From: Neorhizobium galegae bv. orientalis str. HAMBI 540
GTDB lineage: Bacteria; Pseudomonadota; Alphaproteobacteria; Rhizobiales; Rhizobiaceae
Length of the DNA stretch: 64,000 nt
Direction: 5' to 3'
Assembly (NCBI RefSeq): GCF_000731315.1
Contig: NZ_HG938353.1
Span: 806,001-870,000, forward strand
In this document: one piece after another, positions 41,840 to 50,158 of the stretch
How positions within the stretch are numbered: position 1 is the first letter of the stretch
Layout: each line of letters starts with the position of its first letter
Translations under genes and position numbers: made by a program
Notes under the pieces: model-generated
Database searches by the model: none
What the model saw: the letters and a program-made list of their open reading frames with translations, nothing else
What the model was told of the DNA's origin: nothing

Positions 41840-42247
41840 ATGGTGGCGCAGAAGGGCAAGGACCTGCTCTTGAAAATCGACAATGACGGCGCGTTGGTGA
41901 CGGTGGCGGGGCTGCGCTCGAAGCGGCTCGCCTTCAATGCCGAGACCGTCGACATCACCGATGCCGAAAGCGCCGGGCGCTGGCGCGAGCTGCTGGGCGG
42001 CGCTGGCGTGCGGCGCGCTTCGCTGACTGGCGCCGGCATTTTCAAGGACCAGGCGAGTGACGCGCTGGTGCGGGCTGCGTTCTTTGCCGGCAGCATTCTT
42101 GCCTGGCAGATCCTGATCCCGGCCTTCGGCACGGTGACCGGATCGTTCCAGGTGACGGCGCTCGAATATTCCGGCGAGCACAATGGCGAGATCCGCTTCG
42201 AACTGGCGCTGGAATCGGCCGGCAGCCTGACCTTCGGAGTGCTGTGA
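41840..42247 (+). CDS. GTA major tail protein (gp9-like)
   Basis: Read from ATG 41840 behind AGGAAAGG, the 135-residue protein matches the TP901-1/GTA major tail tube family: KGKDLLLKIDNDGALVTVAGLRSKRLAFNAETVDITDAESAGRWRELLGGAGVRRASLTGAGIF, and EYSGEHNGEIRFELALESAGSLTF. It forms the tail tube. Overlap of one base with the next gene resumes the GTA operon after the islet. Confidence 0.9.
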   Translation: MVAQKGKDLLLKIDNDGALVTVAGLRSKRLAFNAETVDITDAESAGRWRELLGGAGVRRASLTGAGIFKDQASDALVRAAFFAGSILAWQILIPAFGTVTGSFQVTALEYSGEHNGEIRFELALESAGSLTFGVL

Positions 42248-42594
42248 TGGCGGGCGGACACGCAAACCGCAGGCGTGGTGAGGTGGAGGCGGTGATCGAC
42301 GGCGACCGCCGCATTCTCTGCCTGACGCTCGGCGCATTGGCGGAACTGGAAACTGTGTTTTCCGTCAGCGACCTCAACGGGCTGGCGGACCGGTTTTCCT
42401 CCGGGCGGCTGAAGGCGGCGGACATGATCCGGCTAATCGGCGCCGGCCTGCGCGGCGGCGGCAATCTCTTCTCCGATGACGAAGTGGCGGCAATGAGCAT
42501 CGAGGGCGGAATTTTAGCCTATGCGCAGATTGTCGGGGATCTGCTGGCCGCGACGTTTGCGGAGCCGGGCGGGAAGGCCACGGCAAACCCTTGA
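42247..42594 (+). CDS. GTA tail assembly chaperone (gp10-like)
   Basis: The 115-residue protein has GEVEAVIDGDRRILCLTLGALAELETVFSVSDLNGLADRFSSGRLKAADMIRLIGAGLRGGG, typical of the gene-transfer-agent gp10 family, a counterpart of phage tail assembly chaperones. Its stop overlaps the TTG start of the next gene. Confidence 0.85.
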   Translation: MAGGHANRRRGEVEAVIDGDRRILCLTLGALAELETVFSVSDLNGLADRFSSGRLKAADMIRLIGAGLRGGGNLFSDDEVAAMSIEGGILAYAQIVGDLLAATFAEPGGKATANP

Positions 42595-42845
42595 GGGCCG
42601 CAGCGGGAATCGGAGCGATCGCAATAGGGGTTCCCGACACTGCGATCGAAGAGGCGAGGCTTGAGCCGTTTCCTTGGGGAACGGTGATGCATGCCGGCCT
42701 CTGCCTGCTGCGGCTTCCGCCGAGGGATTTCTGGGCGCTGACGCCAGTCGAGTTTTTTGCCATGACCGGCGGGTTGAGGGGGCGTGGCGCAGGAATCGAG
42801 AGAGCGGGGTTGGACGCGCTGATGCAGGCGTTTCCGGATGAGTGA
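42591..42845 (+). CDS. GTA gp10.1-like protein (rcc01693 family)
   Basis: This 84-residue protein starts at TTG 42591 within the gp10 stop region. The core FPWGTVMHAGLCLLRLPPRDFWALTPVEFFAMTGG matches the short TIGR02216/rcc01693 family that always sits between gp10 and the tape measure in GTA clusters. It probably works with gp10 in tail assembly. It overlaps the next gene by 8 bases. Confidence 0.82.
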   Translation: MRAAAGIGAIAIGVPDTAIEEARLEPFPWGTVMHAGLCLLRLPPRDFWALTPVEFFAMTGGLRGRGAGIERAGLDALMQAFPDE

Positions 42846-43407
42846 GTTGGGCAGCGGCGACGAAACGGAGTTCACGATGGAAGACGACGATAGCTTGGCC
42901 GGGACGCTCTCCGGCGCCGAGGCGCTGACCGGCGTGATGGCGGATCTCGAAGCCCGCTCGCAGCGGTTCGGGGCAGCACTGACCGGGGCCCTCAGATCCG
43001 CGACGACGGGCGGGCGGGGGCTTGAGGACGTGTTGCGAGGGCTCGGCAACCGGCTTTCCGACATTGCGCTGGCGGCCGGGCTGAGGCCGCTCGAAAACAT
43101 GCTCGGCAACGCGATCGGCGGGCTTGTCGGGTCGGTGACGCCGTTTGCCGACGGCGGGGTTGTGCGCTCCCCGAGCTTCTTTCCGATGGGCGGCGATATG
43201 GGGCTGATGGGCGAGGCGGGCGCGGAAGCGATCCTGCCGCTCAGACGCGGGCCGGATGGCGCGCTCGGGGTTGCGTCGGCGGGTGGGGCCGCGCCCCAGA
43301 TCGTCTTCAACGTGACGGCGAGCGACGCCGCGAGCTTTCGGAAAAGCGAAGGGCAGATTTCCGCCATGCTGGCGCGCAGCGTTTCGCGCGGGCGGCGTGG
43401 TTTGTGA
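42838..43407 (+). CDS. GTA tail tape-measure protein (gp11-like)
   Basis: The 189-residue protein is short, as in RcGTA, where the tail is only tens of nanometres. It has LRSATTGGRGLEDVLRGLGNRLSDIALAAGLRPLENMLGNAIGG and the PFADGGVVRSPSFFPMGGDMGLMGEAGAEAILPL signature common to tape-measure C-termini. It sets tail length and may thread through the tube. An alternative Met lies at codon 14. Confidence 0.88.
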   Translation: MSELGSGDETEFTMEDDDSLAGTLSGAEALTGVMADLEARSQRFGAALTGALRSATTGGRGLEDVLRGLGNRLSDIALAAGLRPLENMLGNAIGGLVGSVTPFADGGVVRSPSFFPMGGDMGLMGEAGAEAILPLRRGPDGALGVASAGGAAPQIVFNVTASDAASFRKSEGQISAMLARSVSRGRRGL

Positions 43408-43428
43408 CGATGATGTTGCGAGGATGAG

Positions 43429-44067
43429 ATGAGCGGTTTTCACGAGGTTAGGTTTCCGTTGCGCCTGGCGCTCGGGGCAACCGGCGGGCCGGTGCGGCGC
43501 ACCGATATCGTCAATCTTTCCAACGGGCGCGAGCAGCGTAACCAGCGCTGGAGGGATTCAAGGCGCAGTTATGATGCGGGATCGGGCGTGAAATCGCTCA
43601 CCGATCTCTATGCGGTGCTGGAATTTTTTGAGGCGCGGGGCGGGCAGCTTTACGGCTTTCGGTTCCGCGATCCGGTGGACTGGAAATCCTGTGCTCCGGG
43701 CGAGGCGGTATCGGCGACCGACCAGGCGATCGGTGCGGGCGACGGGGAGACCGCGGCATTCCAACTCGTCAAGACCTATGCGGACAGCGGCGGGAGTTGG
43801 GTCCGGCGGATCGTCAAGCCGGTTGCCGGAACGGTCGCGCTGTCGGTGGACGGCGTTGGGCAAGCGCCGGAGGTCTTTTCCGTCGATGCGGCGACGGGGA
43901 TCGTCACTTTTGCCGCCGGCCATGTTCCGGCGGTCGGCGCGGTGGTGCGGGCGGGTTACGAATTCGACGTGCCGGTGCGGTTCGATACCGACCGGATCGA
44001 CGTCAACCTCGCGCATTTCGATGCCGGGCGCATCCCGACCATTCCGCTGACGGAGGTTTTGGCATGA
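43429..44067 (+). CDS. GTA distal tail protein (gp12-like, DUF2460)
   Basis: The 212-residue protein fits DUF2460: FHEVRFPLRLALGATGGPVRRTDIVNLSNGREQRNQRW, YDAGSGVKSLTDLYAVLEFFEARGGQLYGFRFRDPVDWKSC and QLVKTYADSGGSWVRRIVKP. It makes the distal tail ring below the tube. GAGGATGAG lies ahead of the ATG, and the stop overlaps gp13 by 4 bases. Confidence 0.9.
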   Translation: MSGFHEVRFPLRLALGATGGPVRRTDIVNLSNGREQRNQRWRDSRRSYDAGSGVKSLTDLYAVLEFFEARGGQLYGFRFRDPVDWKSCAPGEAVSATDQAIGAGDGETAAFQLVKTYADSGGSWVRRIVKPVAGTVALSVDGVGQAPEVFSVDAATGIVTFAAGHVPAVGAVVRAGYEFDVPVRFDTDRIDVNLAHFDAGRIPTIPLTEVLA

Positions 44068-44939
44068 GAATGATACCGGCGGATCTGGCCGAGCATCTGG
44101 CGCAGGAGGCAACGACCACCTGCCACGCCTGGCGTGTGACGCGGCGCGATGGCGTGATCCTCGGTTTCACCGAACACGACCATGACCTGACATTCGGCGG
44201 CACGATCTTCCTGGCGGCAAGCGGATTTTCGGCAAGCGAGGCGGAGGCGGCGACGGGACTTTCCGCCAGCGCCGACGAGGTCGTCGGCGGTTTTTCGAAC
44301 GCGGCGATTGGCGAGCAGGATCTGGCGACCGGCAAATATGACGGCGCTCGAGTGGAACTGTTTCTCGTCAATTGGGCGGCGCCGGACCAGCACGTGCTTT
44401 TGAACGTGCGGGAGATCGGCGAGGTTTCCCGCACCGGCGGCCAGTTTCGCGCAGAGCTGCGCAGTCTGGCGCATCGGCTGAGCCAGCCGCAGGGCCGGGT
44501 CTACAACCGACGCTGCGACGCGAGCCTCGGGGATACGCGCTGCGGCGTAGACCTGGCCCTGTGGCGCGGCGAAGGGGCGGTGGTCGCGGTAAAGGATGCG
44601 AGCCGGATTGTCGTCTCGGGGCTCGGTGGTTTCGGGAGCGGTTTTTTCCGCCACGGCGTGCTGACGTTTGCGGACGGCGTCGCGGTCGATGTCGACGCAC
44701 ACGAAAAGAGGGCGGACGGTTCGGTGGAGTTGACTTTCTGGCTGCCGCTGGAGGAGCCGGTTGCGGCGGGTCACACGTTCACGCTGACCGCGGGATGCGA
44801 CAAGTCGTTTGCAACCTGCAAGGCGCGCTTTGCGAACCATCTGAATTTCCGCGGTTTTCCGCATGTTCCCGGCGCCGATTTTGCCTATTCCTATGTCGAT
44901 GGGGAGCGGGTCCATGACGGCGGCCCGATCTTCGAATGA
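44064..44939 (+). CDS. GTA tail hub protein (gp13-like, DUF2163)
   Basis: Read from ATG 44064, the 291-residue protein matches DUF2163: TTTCHAWRVTRRDGVILGFTEHDHDL, SASADEVVGGFSNAAIGEQDLATGKYDGARVELFLVNW and the C-terminal cysteine set CDKSFATCKARFANHLNFRGFPHVPG. In RcGTA this hub protein binds an iron-sulfur cluster through such cysteines; RRCDASLGDTRCGVDL supplies two more. It overlaps both neighbours by 4 bases. Confidence 0.9.
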   Translation: MRMIPADLAEHLAQEATTTCHAWRVTRRDGVILGFTEHDHDLTFGGTIFLAASGFSASEAEAATGLSASADEVVGGFSNAAIGEQDLATGKYDGARVELFLVNWAAPDQHVLLNVREIGEVSRTGGQFRAELRSLAHRLSQPQGRVYNRRCDASLGDTRCGVDLALWRGEGAVVAVKDASRIVVSGLGGFGSGFFRHGVLTFADGVAVDVDAHEKRADGSVELTFWLPLEEPVAAGHTFTLTAGCDKSFATCKARFANHLNFRGFPHVPGADFAYSYVDGERVHDGGPIFE

Positions 44940-45373
44940 GCGGGCAAAGCGAGCGGATCGTGGCACTGGCCGAGGGATGGATCGGTACGCCCTATCGCCA
45001 TCAGGGCGCAACGAAGGGCGTCGGCTGCGATTGCATCGGGCTCATCCGCGGCATCTGGCGCGAGCTTTACGGCGAGGAGCCGGGGACGGTGCCCGCCTAT
45101 GCTCCCGATTGGGCCGAGCGGAGCGGCGAAGACCGGTTGATGGACGCGGCGCTACGGCTTTTTGGGCCGGCGGTGCCGTTGACGGAGGCGGAGCCTGGCG
45201 ACGTCCTGCTGTTTCGCTGGCGGCCGGATTGCGCGGCCAAACATGCCGGGGTGTTGGCCGGGCCGCAGCATTTCATCCATGCCTATGAGCAATCGGCCGT
45301 GACGCGTTCGGCGCTGGTGCCATCGTGGCGGCGACGGGTTGCGGGCGTGTACCGGTTTCCAACCCGAACTTGA
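44936..45373 (+). CDS. GTA NlpC/P60 cell-wall peptidase (gp14-like)
   Basis: The 145-residue enzyme has the NlpC/P60 motif: YRHQGATKGVGCDCIGLIRGIW with nucleophile Cys33, and AKHAGVLAGPQHFIHAYEQ with His103. It sits at the tail tip and opens peptidoglycan crosslinks for DNA entry. It is the last gene before a strong hairpin and a spacing of over 300 bases to gp15, unlike the tight packing elsewhere in the cluster. Confidence 0.9.
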   Translation: MSGQSERIVALAEGWIGTPYRHQGATKGVGCDCIGLIRGIWRELYGEEPGTVPAYAPDWAERSGEDRLMDAALRLFGPAVPLTEAEPGDVLLFRWRPDCAAKHAGVLAGPQHFIHAYEQSAVTRSALVPSWRRRVAGVYRFPTRT

Positions 45374-45404
45374 AAAAATCCCGGCATGGGCTATCTTCTG
45401 GAGT

Positions 45405-45440
45405 GGTGAGCGGAGTTGCTGCTCCGCTCACCGTTTTGCT
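45405..45440 (+). terminator. Intrinsic terminator between gp14 and gp15
   Basis: A perfect 11-base stem GGTGAGCGGAG/CTCCGCTCACC (45405-45415 and 45422-45432) with a 6-base loop is followed by GTTTTGCTT. It could end transcription of the upstream GTA genes, which would be unusual inside the cluster. Confidence 0.65.
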
Positions 45441-45529
45441 TATCCGTTGAAATGGATCCGGACGGCTATAGACCAGCCCGTCCGGGTCATCTTCAAGATA
45501 AGCGTAATGCCAATCGGCCTGAGCCTCAT
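45440..45529 (-). CDS. Possible 29-residue protein antisense in the gp14-gp15 gap
   Basis: Leftward ATG at 45529 is preceded by GGAGG at 7-base spacing. The peptide reads MRLRPIGITLILKMTRTGWS then IAVRIHFNG and stops at 45440-45442, up against the terminator stem. It is basic with alternating hydrophobic residues. No family is known; it is supported only by the ribosome site. Confidence 0.3.
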   Translation of the reverse strand: MRLRPIGITLILKMTRTGWSIAVRIHFNG

Positions 45530-45699
45530 AACATTACCTCCATTTTCGAGAGCAAGGCCCTTGCCGGGGTCGGCGCGGCCTGTCCTCGCCGATGCGCCGG
45601 CTGGCGCGGCGCGTGCTGCTTCTGCTCCCGAATTTTCTGGCGCTATCACAATCTGAGCGAGCATCCAGTGGCAAGGCTGGGCGACGGCGAGGTATTTCC

Positions 45700-48600
45700 A
45701 TGGCCACTATCCTTTTCCAGGCGGCGGGTGCGGCGCTGGGCAGTGTGTTCGGTCCGGTCGGGGCGATCCTCGGGCGGGCGGCGGGCGCGTTGGCCGGCAG
45801 CATGGTCGATCGGGCGCTGATCGGCGGCGGCGGCACGACCATCTCCGGGCCTCGTCTTGCGACCGCACGCATTCCGGGTGCGGATGAGGGTACGGCGATC
45901 AGCCGCATCTATGGCGCGGCGCGGATCGGCGGCACGCTGATCTGGGCGACGCGTTTCGAGGAGGAGGTGACGCACGAGCGCTCCGGCGGCAAGGCGACGA
46001 GCGGGCCGCGGGTGGAGACGTACCGCTATTTCGCAAACCTCGCGATCGGGCTCTGCGAGGGACCGATCGCTGCCGTGCGGCGGGTCTGGGCCGATGGACG
46101 TGAACTCGACCTGACGGCGATCGAAATGCGGGTCTATCGTGGCGACGAGGAGCAACTGCCCGATCCGTTGATCGAGGCGAAGCAGGGCGAAGGCAATGCG
46201 CCAGCCTATCGCGGGCTGGCCTACGTCGTGTTCGAACGGCTGCCGCTCGACAGTTTCGGCAATCGCATCCCGCTTCTGCAGTTCGAGGTGCTGCGGCCGG
46301 TGGGCAGGCTCGAAGAGCAGATCCGCGCCGTGACGATCGTTCCGGGCGCAACGGAGCACGGTTATGCGACTGTGCCGGTGACGGAGAAGACCGGCGAGGG
46401 CAGCGGGCGCATTCTCAATCGCCATACGCTGGCGGCCGGCTCCGATTGGCAGGCGTCGCTCGACGAGTTGCAGGCGCTCTGCCCGAACCTCGAACGGGTG
46501 GCGCTGGTGGTCTCCTGGTTCGGAACGGACCTCAGGGCAGGGCATTGCCGGATCGTGCCGGGCGTCGAGGTGCCCGAGCGACGGGAGGAAAGCGCAGAGT
46601 GGTCCGTCGCCGGCACGTCGCGCGGCGATGCGCATCTGGTGAGCCAGGACGGCGGACCGGCTTTCGGCGGGACGCCGAGCGACGCGAGCGTGGCGCAGGC
46701 AATCACCGATCTCAGGGCACGTGGACTGAAGGTCTATCTCTATCCGTTCGTGATGATGGATATTCCGCCGGGCAATGGCCTGCCGGACCCTTATGGCGGG
46801 ACGGAACAAGCGGCCTTTCCCTGGCGGGGGCGGATCACCTGTTTCCCGGCGTCGGCGGATAAGACCGCGGATGCGCGGGCGCAAGTACAGGTTTTCAGCG
46901 CCGGTTCCGAGGGATACCGGCGCATGGTGCTACATTATGCCAGCCTGGCGGCAGCCACGGGCGGGGTCGATGGCTTCATCCTCGGCTCGGAGCTGCGCGG
47001 GTTGACGCAATTGCGCGACGAGACGGGGGCCTTTCCTTTCGTGCAGCAACTGGTCAGGCTCGCGGCTAATGTGCGGGCGGTCGTCGGGCCGGGGACGAAA
47101 CTCACCTACGGCGCAGACTGGAGCGAATATTTCGGCTATCACCCGCAGGACGGTTCGGGTGAGGTGCATTTCCATCTCGATCCGCTCTGGGCGTCGGCGG
47201 ATATCGATGCGGTCGGCATCGACAACTACATGCCGCTCGGCGATTGGCGCGACGGGGATCTTGTCGCGGACAATCCGGATGATTTTCGTCTTGCGGATGA
47301 CCGCCAAGCGATGGCTGCGCAGATCGCCGCCGGCGAGGGTTTCGACTGGTATTATGCGAGCGATGCAGACCGGTGGAACCGGCTGCGATCGCCAATTTCG
47401 GATGGGCTGGCGGGCAAGCCGTGGGTCTATCGTTACAAGGACCTCTTGGGCTGGTGGTCCAACCGGCATCATGACCGCGTGGGCGGTGCCGAGACCGTAA
47501 CACCCACGGCCTGGGTGCCCGGCATGAAGCCGATCTGGTTTACCGAACTCGGGTGCCCGGCGGTCGATAAGGGCGCCAATCAGCCGAACGTCTTCATCGA
47601 TCCGAAATCGGCCGAAAGCGCGCTGCCGTATTCTTCGAGTGGCGGACGGTCCGACAGCATGCAGCGACGGTTCCTGGAAGCGCATCATGGCTGGTGGCAG
47701 GGTGACGCGACGCCGGCCGGCATGGTCGACCGGGACCACGTGTTTGTCTGGACCTGGGATGCCCGGCCTGTTCCGGCCTTTCCCGGCGATCTTTCTGCCT
47801 GGAGCGATGGCGGTAACTGGCGCGCCGGCCATTGGCTCAATGGCCGGCTCGGCGGAACTACGCTTGCCGATGCCATCGCCGCGATCCTGACCGAGCATGG
47901 TTTTGAAGATTTCGACGTTTCTGAAGTGAGCGGCGACCTGACCGGCTATGTGCAGGGCGAAGTGACCTCGGCACGGGCTCTTCTGGAACCGCTGCTCGAG
48001 GTGTTTCAGGTGGATGTGGCGGAAGCTGGCGGCAAGCTGCGTTTCCGGTCGCGGCTGAAGGTCAGCCTGGCGGCAAAGGAGATTACCGTCGTCGCCGATA
48101 CCGAGGATGAGGCCCTCTGGTCTGAAAACCGCGGGCACGACAGCGATTTTGCGGCGGAGGCGGTGCTGACCTCCTACAATCCACGACTGGATTACGAACA
48201 GTCGGGCGTGCGCTCACGGCGGGCACGGGCGGAAAGCCAGCGAATCCTGAGCTACGATCTGCCCGCCGTGCTGCCGGAGGAGACGTCGCTCGATGCCGTC
48301 GAGACGCTGCTGCGTACCCACAGGATTGCGAAACGGTCGCTGAGTTTCGGGCTCTCGCCAGCCGATGTCGCGGTCGAGCCCGGGGATACGGTGCGGCTGG
48401 TTTTGCCGGATGGCACCGGGCCGGACGGGACCTTTATCGTCGAACGGATCGAGGAGGGGGCGGTGCGGCGGATCGACGCACGGCACCACGCGCCGCTCGC
48501 GCCATCGAATTACGCCGCTGACGAGGGGCACAGGAATGGCGGCGGCGCGGTCTCCGACGCATTTGCGCCGATCCTGCATTTTCTCGATCTGCCACGATTC

Positions 48601-49491
48601 GCGTCCGGCGAGGCGGCGAGCTTTGCCCGGGTCGCAGGTTTCTGCCGGCCATGGCGGCGGATGGCACTATCCTCCTCCGTGACGACGGAAGGATATCGCA
48701 CGCGGGCCGCGCTCGACCGGCCGGCGAGGTTGGGCGTTCTGGCGGCGCCGCTGACGGGCGGCATTGCCGGGCGCTTCGATCGGGGGAGGGCAATCGAGAT
48801 CGAACTGTTTTTCGGCGGGCTGTCGTCGGCGGACGAGCAGGCCGTACTGAACGGCGAAAACCGGATCGCGGTGAGGGCGGATAGCGGCGTCTGGGAGGCG
48901 ATCGGCTTTGCCGATGCCGAGGAGATCAGCCCTAACCGATGGCGTCTGTCGAACCTGTTGCGCGGGCTGGCGGGGACCGAGGACGCCATGCGGGCCGGCG
49001 CGGCTTCAGGGAACGCCGTCGTCGTGCTCGACGAGGCGGTGGTGCCGCTGGGGCTTGCGGCGGACGAACGCGGCCTTGCCCTGAATTGGCTCGCGGAAAG
49101 CTTAGGGAAGGCGGGCGGGCGATCCAGCCCACATGTGTTTTCGGGCGGCGTGCGTGCCGAGACGCCGTTATCGCCGGTGCATGTCCGCGGCGAGCGGCAG
49201 GTGACCGGCGATGTCCGGCTGACCTGGGTGAGGCGCGGAAGGATCGAGGCGGACGGTTGGGACGGTAGCGAAATCCCGCTGGACGAGCCGGTGGAACGTT
49301 ACCGGCTGGAGTTTCTCGACGGCGGTTCCGTCAAGCGCGCGATCGAGGTCGCCGGGCCGGTTTTCACCTATCCGGCAGCCGATGAGGTCGCCGATTTCGG
49401 CGGACCTCTGGTGAGCCTTTCGCTGCGGATCCGGCAGATGGGCCGGGCGGTTCCGCTCGGCGTTCCGTTTGAAACGGTCGTTGTGTTCTAA
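45700..49491 (+). CDS. GTA baseplate megatron protein with TIM-barrel domain (gp15-like)
   Basis: Read from ATG 45700, this 1263-residue protein is the largest GTA gene. It opens ATILFQAAGAALGSVFGPVGAILGRAAGALAGSMVDRALIG (small hydrophobic start), then SRIYGAARIGGTLIWATRFEEE, a GTA TIM-barrel-like domain (about 250-600: KVYLYPFVMMDIPPGNG, SELRGLTQLRDE, YGADWSEYFGYHP, IDAVGIDNYMPLGDW, IWFTELGCPAVDKGANQPNVF) and a C-terminal tail-fibre-like beta region. It forms the tail tip that contacts the recipient cell. Its length is close to RcGTA gp15. Confidence 0.93.
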   Translation: MATILFQAAGAALGSVFGPVGAILGRAAGALAGSMVDRALIGGGGTTISGPRLATARIPGADEGTAISRIYGAARIGGTLIWATRFEEEVTHERSGGKATSGPRVETYRYFANLAIGLCEGPIAAVRRVWADGRELDLTAIEMRVYRGDEEQLPDPLIEAKQGEGNAPAYRGLAYVVFERLPLDSFGNRIPLLQFEVLRPVGRLEEQIRAVTIVPGATEHGYATVPVTEKTGEGSGRILNRHTLAAGSDWQASLDELQALCPNLERVALVVSWFGTDLRAGHCRIVPGVEVPERREESAEWSVAGTSRGDAHLVSQDGGPAFGGTPSDASVAQAITDLRARGLKVYLYPFVMMDIPPGNGLPDPYGGTEQAAFPWRGRITCFPASADKTADARAQVQVFSAGSEGYRRMVLHYASLAAATGGVDGFILGSELRGLTQLRDETGAFPFVQQLVRLAANVRAVVGPGTKLTYGADWSEYFGYHPQDGSGEVHFHLDPLWASADIDAVGIDNYMPLGDWRDGDLVADNPDDFRLADDRQAMAAQIAAGEGFDWYYASDADRWNRLRSPISDGLAGKPWVYRYKDLLGWWSNRHHDRVGGAETVTPTAWVPGMKPIWFTELGCPAVDKGANQPNVFIDPKSAESALPYSSSGGRSDSMQRRFLEAHHGWWQGDATPAGMVDRDHVFVWTWDARPVPAFPGDLSAWSDGGNWRAGHWLNGRLGGTTLADAIAAILTEHGFEDFDVSEVSGDLTGYVQGEVTSARALLEPLLEVFQVDVAEAGGKLRFRSRLKVSLAAKEITVVADTEDEALWSENRGHDSDFAAEAVLTSYNPRLDYEQSGVRSRRARAESQRILSYDLPAVLPEETSLDAVETLLRTHRIAKRSLSFGLSPADVAVEPGDTVRLVLPDGTGPDGTFIVERIEEGAVRRIDARHHAPLAPSNYAADEGHRNGGGAVSDAFAPILHFLDLPRFASGEAASFARVAGFCRPWRRMALSSSVTTEGYRTRAALDRPARLGVLAAPLTGGIAGRFDRGRAIEIELFFGGLSSADEQAVLNGENRIAVRADSGVWEAIGFADAEEISPNRWRLSNLLRGLAGTEDAMRAGAASGNAVVVLDEAVVPLGLAADERGLALNWLAESLGKAGGRSSPHVFSGGVRAETPLSPVHVRGERQVTGDVRLTWVRRGRIEADGWDGSEIPLDEPVERYRLEFLDGGSVKRAIEVAGPVFTYPAADEVADFGGPLVSLSLRIRQMGRAVPLGVPFETVVVF

Positions 49492-49511
49492 ACTGAAACA
49501 AGGAGATGAGC

Positions 49512-49724
49512 ATGGACGGCATGAAGGCATGGTACCAGTCGAAGACTGTCTGGGGTGGATTGATCGCGGTCGCCGCCTCGCTTCTGCAGGTCATGGGAAT
49601 AAAGCTCGGAGCGGATATGCAGGCCGATCTCGCAGACATTGCGGTGACGCTTGCGGGTGCCGCCGGCGGACTTTTTGCGATTTATGGGCGTGTCGCGGCC
49701 CAGAGCGGAATCAGGGGAAAATAG
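49512..49724 (+). CDS. Small holin-like membrane protein at the end of the GTA cluster
   Basis: Read from ATG 49512, six bases after AGGAG, the 70-residue protein has two membrane segments (TVWGGLIAVAASLLQVMGI and IAVTLAGAAGGLFAIYGRVAA) and a polar start MDGMKAWYQSK. The layout fits small phage holins; with the lysozyme at 33488 it could complete a lysis pair. An ATG at 49506 is too close to the ribosome site. Confidence 0.6.
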   Translation: MDGMKAWYQSKTVWGGLIAVAASLLQVMGIKLGADMQADLADIAVTLAGAAGGLFAIYGRVAAQSGIRGK

Positions 49725-49841
49725 CCTCCTGAAGGAAAGCGTTACGGACCATTCATTTGCCATTCAGCCGCCTTTAGCTACATAATCCATCACATGCTTT
49801 GGACATGAATCCTATTTGTCTTGTGAGTGGAAATTGTAACC

Positions 49842-50108
49842 ATGGCGCGACTGCCAATCATCGCGATATTGACCGCCGGCCTGGCCGGTTTCTCCGGCTT
49901 CGTGCCGGAGAAGGTCTCCGCGCGTGATTATCTCGTCCTCGTCGCAGGCGATTGCGGGTCGGCTGCGTCTCGCGTGGTGCGGGAAACCGGCGGCGAGCTT
50001 CTTTCCGCTCAGCCCTCCTCCGATGGCCAGACCTGCGTCGTGACGGTGCTCGTCCAGGGCGATGGCAATCAAAGACCGCGCAAGGTGACCGTCAGGGTTC
50101 CGATGTAA
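49842..50108 (+). CDS. feuN: FeuN-like periplasmic modulator of the FeuPQ pathway
   Basis: The 88-residue product starts MARLPIIAILTAGLAGFSGF with a signal peptide ending near residue 27, then a small domain with two cysteines (GDCGSAA and QTCVVTVL) and a basic end. It lies immediately ahead of feuP-feuQ. In Sinorhizobium meliloti the equivalent small periplasmic protein FeuN restrains signalling through FeuQ and is essential. Assignment rests on size, export signal and position; the sequence itself diverges freely in this family. Confidence 0.65.
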   Translation: MARLPIIAILTAGLAGFSGFVPEKVSARDYLVLVAGDCGSAASRVVRETGGELLSAQPSSDGQTCVVTVLVQGDGNQRPRKVTVRVPM

Positions 50109-50158
50109 AGCGGGGGTCGGCGGCATCAGTCGCCGGCATATCATTCGAGGGGCGGTGC

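Noticed and set aside
42591..42594. Programmed frameshift joining gp10 and gp10.1, as in tail chaperones of lambda-like phages
   Set aside because: The second gene has its own TTG start overlapping the stop, there is no slippery run, and the two are separate genes in other GTA clusters.
30760..49724. Active temperate prophage
   Set aside because: No integrase, excisionase, repressor or replication gene, and no flanking direct repeats or tRNA target were found; gene order is that of a GTA.
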